Source: Nereocystis luetkeana (Eukaryota > Sar > Phaeophyceae > Laminariales > Laminariaceae). Taken from it: 64,000 nucleotides of DNA. Position numbers and translations under genes: made by a program. The stretch lies in the NCBI GenBank assembly GCA_031213475.1, contig JARUPZ010000006.1:4150045-4214044 (forward strand), read 5' to 3'. This document shows, in pieces, positions 46,168 to 57,000 of this stretch (positions within the stretch are counted from its first letter, which is position 1; each line of letters opens with the position of its first letter). The notes below the pieces were generated by a model. It was not told the DNA's origin. It saw nothing but the letters and a program-made list of their open reading frames with translations, and ran no database searches.

Positions 46168-49100
46168 ACTCGATAGGAGATATGTACTCGATCTCATGCA
46201 TGGCCGTAGTCGTATGACCATAGACCCTTGGGAGGGGCGGGGGGGGGGGGGGGGGGGGGGGGGGAGAGGGAGAGAGAGAGAGGAGAGGGAGAGGTTTATG
46301 TCACCAATCGCCAAAGCAAGGGCAAACCACGCACAATACAAACTGGAGCTGAACTGGAGGGGTGGTGGCACAACGGCGGGGGCTTAAACGGAAGCCAAAA
46401 CGGCCATGTTTTTTCTTCTTTTTTTTTCCAACTTTTTTTTTCAAAACTTAACAAGAATGAAGAAATACAAGCAAAAAACAAAAAAAACAAAAAAATGGGG
46501 ACGAAAACAATACCGGGTGTAACACGCAAAACTGCAACCATTTTGAGCACACCACCTCTCACTTACCAGGTATCCTGGTACAGCAGTACGTACCACCCCA
46601 CTGGACTGCAAAAAATAAACACATGTCTACACGAATTAATTCGGAGTAGAGTCTGCCCCGAGAAACGATCGCGCAGTCCTAAATACGTCAAAAAAGAAGC
46701 TCGTCTTATGCGGAGGAGTCCACCACGGGTCCAGTCGGGTAGGGTGATCCAACGGTAACCGCAAAAAAAACGCAAAAAAAAACAAAAAAACGAAAAAAAA
46801 AATTGTTTCTGCGAGTCTCATGACAGCAGGAGGAGAGAGGGGGGGGGGGGGGGGGGGGGGGAGGTGGCAGTGTTACCACAATCAAGTTGAAAAAAAGCCT
46901 AGAAAACAAAACAAAACGAAACAACACTAGTTTTATTTCATTTCCGACAAAAAAAAACGTACTGCTGTACAGTGGTTTGTTTTCAATTCCGACACATGAT
47001 GGTGAATGTACCTCCCTCTTATTATTACTCTTGTTCGTGTGCTACTGGATCATCCGTGAGAGACGCGAGAGTTCGACAACTTTCTGAGCCGAGCCGAGCC
47101 GAGCCGAGCCGAGCCGAGCCGAGCCGAGCCGAGCCGAGCCGAGTCAAGCCAAGCCGAGCCAAGCCAACCCGTGATAATTCGAAGAAGAAAAAAAATAACC
47201 TGACCCGCCCCGCCCGCGGGTCAGGTCACCTGACCCGCCCCGCCCGCGGGTCAGGTCAACAAGCCGTGAAGAACAGCAAGTGGCAATACGTGGAAGGCTC
47301 AACTTCTTGTTCTTATCTGTGTCATGCAGGGTGTTTCCTCGGATCCGGTCGACAAGCCGTCATCAGCAAGTGGTAATAGAGGGAAAGGCTCAACCTCTCG
47401 TCCTTACTCAACGATTTGATGCAGGGTGTCTCCAACTAGATCTTCGAGGTCGGACGGACGATTAAAAGTCGCCGTCTACTGTACAGTAGGTGTCATTTGG
47501 CTTGTTGTGGTCATTGGTTAACTGTATGATAAGGTAGTAGTGACGGTCCCTCTACGATAGTGCCGGCAAATAAATGCACCAGGCGGCAATACCGGCACTA
47601 TACGTAGCGGCAACCGGCACTACTCCCTCCGCACACTACCTTCCACACTGGTTAAATAAACTTCATCCGTTCCGAGCCAATATATTTCGCAGGCACCAAC
47701 TAGTCAACCGACAAGCTTCTTTTTTTGCTACATATCTAACGCGGTGCGCCTTGCTCCCGTCAGAGAGAGCGAGAGAGAAGGGGCGGGGGGAGGGAGGGGG
47801 GAGGGAGGAAGAGATGGAGGGAGGGAGGGAGGGAGGGAGGGAGGGAGGGAGGGAGGGAGGGAGGGAGGGAGGGAGGGAGGGAGAGAACAAATAGCGCCAT
47901 CCGACCACTATTACGTGGGATCATAGTGAATAGGACCTACTGTACGGTAAACACAAAACACACACACACACATTTTCCTGTTTCTACCAGCAACATTCGG
48001 TCCTGCTTACTATGGTCCCCCGTAATAGTTGCTTGTACCTGGTATGTACATATAATGAAGCTAAATAGCGTCAACCGACCACTACTACGGGGAACGATGG
48101 TAAATAGGACCGAATATTACTAGTAAAAATAGGAAAATGTGTGTGTTTTTGTGTGTACCGTAGGTCCTATTTACTACGCCCCCCCGGGATACAAGTATAG
48201 AGCACACTGGGCGAAAATGTAAGTACCGCTTCGACATCTTCATGAATACCGACCGGTCCTTCTATCCCCGCCAAGAGCGGTCGTCAGCGAAAGTCAGATA
48301 CAGCAGTTCGTTGACGGCCTCTTGAAAAGGCTCAGACCTTCTACGAATACCCTAAACAAGCAGACGAAAAACAAAAACAAAACCCGATAAACGTCTTGTT
48401 TTGGTGTGCTTAGTCGAGTGACGCGACTGACCTGTCAAGACTAACAGTGTTACCCGCACTGACCTGTCAAGATTAACCCGTGTGGCGGCACTATTAATAG
48501 CCCGTCGAGACTGACCCTAGACCTGTCAAGACTGACTAGCGCGACGTAAATGACCAGTCGCTAACAACGTAGCGTGACTCGACTGACCCGTCAAGACCGA
48601 CGAACAAAAGTGTGACCGGCGCAAGCCTGTCCAAACCAACCGGTGTGGCCGGCTCTAAGCTGTCAAAAGACTACCTGGTGTAACCGACACTAGCCTGTCA
48701 AGACTGACCGGCGTGGCGGCACCAACCCGTCAATACTGACTAATAATAGGGTGACAGACACTAACCTGTCAAGACTAACTCGTGTAGCCGGCACTGCCCT
48801 GTCAAGACTAACTCGTGCGACCGGCACTGGCTTGCCAAGGCTGGCTGGTGTGACCGGCACCAACCTGTTAGGACTGACTTGACTGGCGTGACGGCACCAA
48901 CCTGTCAAGACTGACTGGTGTGACGGCACCAACCTGTCAACACTGACTGGTGTGACGGCACCAACCTGTCAAGACTGACCGGTGTGACGGGAATGGCCCG
49001 TCACGCCCGATCGACTGACGTGACAAGACTGACCTGTCAACGAAATCCCCGTTGAAAAGGTAGGGGTTCTGCGCTGAGGGCAGCCCGTTCAGCTTGAAGA

Positions 49101-49309
49101 TGTTAAGCACGTCGTAAAACTGGCCGTGGGTGTCCCCGCAGACAGTGAAGTGTCCCCCCTCCCCCTCTGGGATCTGCACGAGATAAAAAGGCGTTCGTCG
49201 AGGGGGAGGGGGAGGGGCGTGTGCGCGTTGGAGTTGTTGTTTGCCAGAGATATAGTTTCGAGGGGCCATGCCGTACGTAGCGCACTGCAGCGGAGGAAGG
49301 GGTGATTGT

Positions 49310-49355
<46 letters not shown>

Positions 49356-52300
49356 AGCGTCTGCGTTCGGGCCTGGTCGGAGCGCCGCGCTGAACAAAGC
49401 ACTACCTATACGAAGTTCTCTATAAAACCACCTCCGGGGTGCTCCCCCTGCCCCCCCCCCACCATCTCCCGATACCCTCCCTCTCCAGCCCTTACCTTGA
49501 GTCGCATGAGGCTCGACGACGACTTGAATAACCTGTAAACCTGACACAAAATCTGAACAATGTACCTGGACGACACACACGAAAAAAAAAAAAAAAAGAG
49601 CAAAAGACGGTGAAAAAAAACGCAAAACAAGTGCGGCATTTTTTAAACGCGCGGCGGCGGCGGCGGCGGCGGTGGCAGCAAAGAAAATAAAAAAAAAAAA
49701 AACGACGAAGACGAAGCGACGCGAACCGAAGCGAACCGAAGCGAACCGAACCGAACCGAGCGAGGCAAGGGCGTGTCGCCATCATAATCACAAGGAGGCG
49801 AACAACACGAAGGGGGGGAGGGCGGGGGGGAGGGAGAAGCGTTTCAGCTGGGGAAATGCAATCAGGTTACGGCTGCAACGGTTGACACATCGGACAGATC
49901 ATCTACCAAATATGTACCAGGTATAGTACTTGACGACGGTATTGAGACTGTCGTGCGAGATGCCTCGGATCACACGGGTTCCACCCGGCGAGAATGAAAT
50001 GCGCGCTGCAGGAGCCGTGCGTGTCCTACAGATCTCACCGGGCGAAGAAACACAAATATTTGAATATATGGTGAAGATAATTTCCCCTTATTCTGACCGG
50101 AAACATGGAAAAACCGTCCACGTCGTATTAGACCTATGCCAATGGAAATTCGAAGTCCAAAAGTTTTCTTTCAAAAATCATGCTTGAAAAAAACAGCCGA
50201 AAAAAATCTCGTACCGCCGCTGTGGGAAAAAAAATACATTTTTTTTGTTTTTTTCTCTTTCTTCCCTCAACGGCTGCAGGAGGCGCAACTTGTTTTTTTC
50301 TGGTTTCAAATTGTCAACACGCTGATAGAAACAGTTCGTGCGACGATCGACGCTCGATCTCGACATAGACTCAGCCCACGGCCAACTCGCTCGGTCTCCG
50401 GCAAGGCCAACGAATACAGATGACAACCTCGAAGATACCAGGTGGATCCATGGTCTAGGAGGCGAGAGCTTGCCGGCGGCGTCCTACGGTATCCTCCCAA
50501 ACCTGAAAAATAAAAAAAATATTTTTTGCCATTCGAGACGGATGGATATTAGAAGTTTTGTCTTCTGTTTATAGAGCACAACAGCGGCCAATTGTTATTT
50601 TTATCATACGCCTGGTCAGCTCCCGCCACATGACACAGGCCCTGGTGTGAAGACGGTGACCCTAGGGTGGGTCGGAGCCCCTAACGAGCGCACTCCGTTC
50701 AGAATTCATGACGCAGTCGAGGGTTGTGTCGATCGAAGTCTATCAAGGACTCGGAATCTCGCTACTTCGAACCAAAACATCCGCCTGAGTTTTTCTCAAG
50801 CCGATCTTGGCCCAACATCGGCCCCAGATTTGCTTTTTTTCGGCTTTTTCCCAAAAGTTTGGAACTTTTTTTTTTCTTTTCTAAACGTGCCCACAGGAAG
50901 CGTGTTCTAAAGTTTTTTTTGCGGGTATCTTTGAAATCTCAAAATTTTAATTGATGTTTCGCTTCCCCATTGGCATAGGTCTTACTAGCTAAGTCTCCAT
51001 AGTAATATGACCATTACGTTTCCGTCCGGCACATTTTCGGGAATCTATCTATATTTCGTACGCCGCGAAACACCTATAGGTAAGATCCATCAAAAGATTA
51101 AAAGAATAAAAACGGATGTGACCCGTCCGGTGTTTGAACAGACCACGATCTAGATCATCTACAGATAGATCAGATAGACCATCTAGGTCCCGGCCAGTCG
51201 GTTTCATACTTTGCGCAGGGTCTGTCTGGTCCAGCTCCAACCCAGGGAACATTTCGTAGGGCATGTAGACCTCACGCCCCCCCGCGGCAACGTGACCAAA
51301 CACTGCTGTCCCAGACAGACCACAACACCGGAGCCGAAAAAGTCTACTACAGTAGACGAGCAAGCGGGAGCCGACGACCTATATCCGAGGGGTGTGAAAC
51401 AATCACATCCACTTCCAGGGCGGAACATACAGTAGTATTACGGTAGTATTACGGGGGGGCATAGTTAATACCAGGTAGGACCTATCGTATACATAAAAAC
51501 CTGTATATTCAACCATTTTTACTGACAATATTAGGTCCTATTAGCTATGGTCCCCCGTAGTATTGTTTCGAGGACCAAACGTGTTTGGTAAAAAATAGTG
51601 GAATGTTGTGTTTTTTTAGGGTATGATGGATCCTGATTTACTGGGCGCCCCCGTGGGATTAGAAAGGCGTATCACATCACAACCATTTTTCACTCCCTCC
51701 CCCCCCCCCCCCTCGCCCCACTGGCCTTGTACGGACTATACACTATACACCGCCCCCCCCCCCCAAAGTTAGATCATTTTTGTGTGAGGTAAATAACCTT
51801 TACTCCGCACAAGGGGGATGATCGTATCACGTGGTGTGTATATCGTGAGGCACCCACGTACGAGGCGGTTACATGGTAAACCCATTGCTGTCTCTGGAAG
51901 TGGGCACACCAGAAATGAAATCAATTCACTTGATGCCGTCATCCATATGCAACTAAATCCGCCTCTGAAACGGTTCTTAGTATTAATAGGATGCAGTGCA
52001 CTCACCCTTCATCCGACTCGCCGCACACCTCACGTTTCGCTTCGCGCTTGGGGCAAGCGATGTCTGCCTGGTCAGTGAAAGCCCGACAACCTCCGCTCCG
52101 GCATTGTAAGGATGCGAGGGTCTATGGTCATACGACTACGGCCCTGCATGAGATCGAGTACATATCTCCTATCGAGTCCCCCCCCCCCCCCCCCCCCTCC
52201 CCCCCGGCGCTATACTATACTTTGCCTCCGATATACACCGTACAACCCCCCCCTCCCCCCTTCCTTAGTTGGTGCAAGCAATGCCTGCCTGCTCGGTGAA

Positions 52301-53967
52301 AACCCAACGTGCTCCGTCGCGGCATTGTAGGGACGCGAACGTCCACGTATATATGGTCATACGACTACGGCCATGCATGACATGAGTACACCACCACCCC
52401 CGTCACGCCTGCCCCCCCCCCCCCCCCCCCCCTCTCCCCAAACCCTGTCAAGCCCCCATACACCTTACACCCCCCTCCTTCCGCCCCGTCAGGAAACACA
52501 AACTCACTTCTTATGGATGAGTTTTTGGTCCTCGAATCGCTTCATCATCGCTTTGCAGAAGTCGATCGTCACTTCCCCCTTGTCCCCCAAATGCGGCCCG
52601 TCGTACGACGCCTCCACCACTGGAACGGAAAAAAAAAACAAAACCGGCAGAACGACAAAACGTAAAAACCTTGAAAAACAAAAAAGCCCAAGTAATGAAG
52701 CACACAGCACAAAACAAAACACACACCCAGTGCAAAGCACGACAGAACACAAACACACAAGAGGTGCCATAACACGGAACACACGGAACGCATGAGGAAC
52801 ATGAAACACAAACACACAACGGGTGCAGAACACGGAACACACAAAAACACATGGACCATAAAACACGAAACAAAACAAAAAAAACAAAAAAACGCACAAC
52901 ACACAGACCCCAAATCACAACACAGAACAAAACCAAACCAAAAAGGGAGAAACACAAAAAACATGTCCGAGAAGAAAAGAAACCACGGCACATAAGAACA
53001 CACACCAAAACAAAAAAACACACTAATCACAAAATGTACACAAAGCATGAGGAACAATAAAACAGAGGAGGGCGTGCCCACGAGGCGGGGGGGGGGGGGG
53101 GGCGACGGTGGCAGCAGCGAGAGGGCGGGATTGAAGAACGTGCAGAATGATCGTACAGCAGTGGCTCTGGACAGAAAACATTAATTCGTAATGCCTTCCT
53201 TCAGGCGGCGTCTGTTTCTTCTCCCTTCAATCTCGACCAATCATCAACCGACAACTTTTCAGCCGATGAACGATCAAAAACCAAGTTTGCCGTGACGGTC
53301 TGTACTTTTGATTCAACCCTGAGACTAAACCTCTTCCCTCTTTCCTCTTCCACCACCCTACCAAATGATGCCCTCCAAGTCTGCGATGAAAACCTCGCAC
53401 ACATATCCTCCGGGTCTATTTCTTCGGCTATACATGTCCGCGCTAATCTCCCCCCCTCCCCCCCCAAAAAAATGCTCTCTAAGTGTGCGATGAAAACCTC
53501 GCACATACATCATCCAGATCCATCTCTTCGTCTATACCGGGGGGAATGTCCGCCATAACCACAACCCCCCCCCCCATCCCTAAAAAAACAAAAAAAAGCA
53601 CTCCAAGTGTGCGAAGAAAACCTCGCCCATACAATCATCATGCAGGTCTATCTCTTCGGCTATATAGGGGGGGGGTGTCCGCGGTAATCCCCCCTCCCCC
53701 CCCCCCTCCCCTGAAAAAAACAAATGCTCTCCAAGTCTGCGATGAAAACCTCTCACATATTTCACCCGGGTCTATCTCCTCGGCAAGGGGGATGTCCGCG
53801 TCGGTCATGATCGCCTGCGCAAAGGCGGCTTCTTTCTGCATCTTTTCGCTGGCCTTGAGCTTCTGCGCCGCCTCTTTGCTCTTCGGCTGCATCTTCGTCA
53901 CCTGCATGCAGATTTCAAGAAGCAAAAAAAAAAAAAAAAAAAAAAAATCGGAACTGTTTGATCGAAA

Positions 53968-54015
<48 letters not shown>

Positions 54016-57000
54016 CATACCAGGAATTTTGCAAAAACTTTTTTTTTTGTGTGTGTGTGTGTGTGTGTGATGCCACTGCGGTGTGGTGATGCTTCCATCT
54101 AAACTTAGCTAGGTTGTAGGGTGGAGTGGAGCGGTCGAAAAATATCTGACGGTTTTGGTGCGCAACGGCATCGCCACCTGTCCTGCCGGGCATGTTTCTT
54201 AAGTCAGGCAATGGCCACTGCCTGTGCAAACAGTAAACAAAGGCAAGGGTGTCACAGAAGGAGGGGAGGCGTAGGTCTACACTACATTTTGTGCGTGTGG
54301 GACCTTGAGAGAACACCCCAATACCACAACGTGTGCACGTGGACATCAAGACACCCCTACCGGGCATACTTAGCATTTTTTTTTTCGTGTATACCTCACG
54401 ACACCCCCCAAATTACTTCTTTTTTTTTCACGTGGACCGCAAGACACTCCCCCATACCACATTTTGTTTTTCATGTGGACCCTAAGACACCCCCATACTA
54501 CAGTACTTTTTTTTTTTTCGTGGCGACCTCAAGACACCCACCCCACCACCAATCCATTTTTTTTTTTCATGTGGACCTTAGTACACCCGCCACACTACAT
54601 TATTTTTTTCATGTGACACCTCAAGACACCCCCCATACCCCATACTTTATTTTTACGTGGACCTCAACAACACATAAACCCAACAATCGATACGTACTAC
54701 TGTACGTACTATATACAATACGACTTCGAGAAAAATAATATTCTCGCTCGAAACGAAATTGGCAGCATTCTACATCCACTCTGCAACATTTGGTTCTTGA
54801 CATTCAGGGAGGGATGTGTGTCACGGCCCCTGAAAACCCCCCCATAAAACAAGAAAAAAGAGCGATTTGATTTCGCAATGGGGTTTGCGTTTTTTTTTTC
54901 AGCGCTCGACCTTTCTCAGAACGGGTAAGTTCGAACCCCGTTAGCAAGACTGCAGCCCCATTTCGGGGACAAACTACATAGAATTTGACTGCTTTGTCCC
55001 CAAAACGGGACTGCGGTTCTAAACGAGCTTAGGTTTTCTCCAATACCGAACAACAACCGAGTAAGATGTTTTCGGAAAAGATCTGGTCGAGAGAGAGAGA
55101 GAGAGAGAGAGACTTTCCCAAGAGAGAATGTTCGATTTTACAGCAAGCGCCCTCACCGTTCTTTTTTTGTCAACCCCTTGTTAGGACCGCAGTCCCGTTT
55201 TGGGAACAAACCAGTCAAACTATTACGGGGGACCATAGTTAATAGGACCAAATATTGTCAGTAGAAATGGTCAACTATGTAGGTTTTTATGTATACCACA
55301 GGTCCTATTAACTATGGTCCTCCGTAATACGAGTATTTTGTCCCCAGACAGAGACTGCAGTCTTAGTAGAAGGCTTACCAAGGGGAAACGAGCGCCGAAT
55401 GAAACCATCGCATCATCCCCCCCGTGCGATATCAACGCGGTCTGTTTTTCAAGACATCTGCACGAAATTGGCCTATATATACATAAACAGCGAACGGCGT
55501 CCAAGAACGGCCGCCGCGAAAAAATCTTGCAAAGGCGCTCCGCTCGTAAGACATCAGGACGGAACACAACTACAATACTTATCATCCCTTCCCACGGAAA
55601 ACATGGGGTTTCCAGTATTTAAATGAGGCATTTTCCCTCAGGGGCCTATATTTAAATTGTCGCGAAACGGCGAGGATTTCGCGGAACGGCGAGCGGAGTT
55701 TTTTCGAACGCCAGCGTGCTTGTAACGCGTAAACAACATCTACCAACTGTAGAATACATCACTTTTTTTGTACTTTGTTGCTCCGTTTCATTTCATTTTC
55801 CGTCGAGAACGCCATGGTATACGTACCGTACCGCGTCGGGCGTCGGGAACAACAATCCGAGGAAAGCAAGCAAGCGAGCAAACAAACAGAACACCGACAC
55901 ACCCAACATCAACGCGCCGACCAGCTTCCGTCCCCACCCGACCAACCTCAGACCATCACCATCCCCGTCATCTCCGTCATCCCCATCATCACCATCACCA
56001 TCATCATCACCATTACCTTTCGGAAATCCTTGACCGCCAGCTTGAATTTTCCGAGGGCCATATTGGCAGATCCTCTTCGGTAATACGCCTTGAGGTACGT
56101 GTGATCCAACCTGTTTTTCCCCGACGCCCCCCCACCCCCCCCCCCACCCCCCCCCGGCCGAAAAAAAAATCGAGAGGAAAAAAACACACACACGCACACA
56201 CACACAAATGCGTTCGTTTAAAGGTGCGGGGGCGGCGTGGGAGGGGAGGGGTAGGGGGGGGGGGGGGGGGGGGGGGGGGGGTAGAGAAGGGTAGAATGTT
56301 AGGTGGTTCATGGCTGGATAGCATATGTGCGATTCGCGTCACGCGCGTCTCCGTGGCGATTTTTTTCACTCAACCTCCTTCCTGCTGCTTGGTGATGTTG
56401 TGGAAGAAACGAATTTACATAGAGGCAACAAAAAAAAAAAAACACACACACACACATACACGCTCAGGTATACCCGGGTTCATGTCATATCATACCACCA
56501 CGTACGATTACGGGGGACCATAGGTAATAGGATCGAATATTGTTGGTAAAAATGTGTAAATAGATAGGTTTTTATGTAAACCATAGGTCCTATTAACTAT
56601 GGCCCCCCGTACTAACTGCTGTAGCTGGGTTCTACTGGTATTGCGTTCGAGCCCCCCCTCCCATCATTCAACTAAGCCTTCGCTCTCGCCGCTTCTGATT
56701 GAGGCCACTGCCACCCACCACGCGAAGCAAAGTGCATATTTGCAAAAATTGCTGAAAAAATGTTATTTTTTGTCTATTGCGGTAAACTCGCGGGGGAAGA
56801 GAACATAAAAACCGGCGGGAAAAATATGTTCGAGTTATTCTTGCTGTGCAGAAACGGAACAATAAAACATCTACCCGGTACTTCGTACGAGCACTTGGCG
56901 CCTCTCTGTCTTCAAACGAAAGATGCCTTATTAATAGTACGGCTGGGCACTACGTTTTCCAGTGGTGATCTACTGGCAGTTGTGATGTACTGATTGACCT

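Larger units (their letters stand above)
46041..49033 (-). other. PP5 intron (3.0 kb)
   Basis: Starts (sense) inside the donor-derived minisatellite at 48413-49033, then A13 and A12, the GGGA array, a GAGCC array, tandem palindromes near 47199, and three poly(G) tracts (46135, 46239, 46839). Confidence 0.8.
49566..52507 (-). other. PP5 intron (2.9 kb)
   Basis: Holds H2, A14, F4 and F5, poly(C) tracts (51700, 51755, 52179, 52411) and a GGC run near 49652. Confidence 0.75.
53902..56016 (-). other. PP5 intron (2.1 kb)
   Basis: Holds the homopolymer/AT/GT tracts at 53920-54070, a minisatellite at 54330-54675, B23, a GA run near 55092 and the nested B24/A15 pair. Confidence 0.78.

Noticed and set aside
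48413..49033. CRISPR-like regularly spaced repeat
   Set aside because: The units are contiguous and degenerate without unique spacers, and the host is eukaryotic.
55768..56523. 251-codon plus-strand ORF
   Set aside because: Antisense to a PP5 exon and dominated by histidine, proline and glycine runs from microsatellites.
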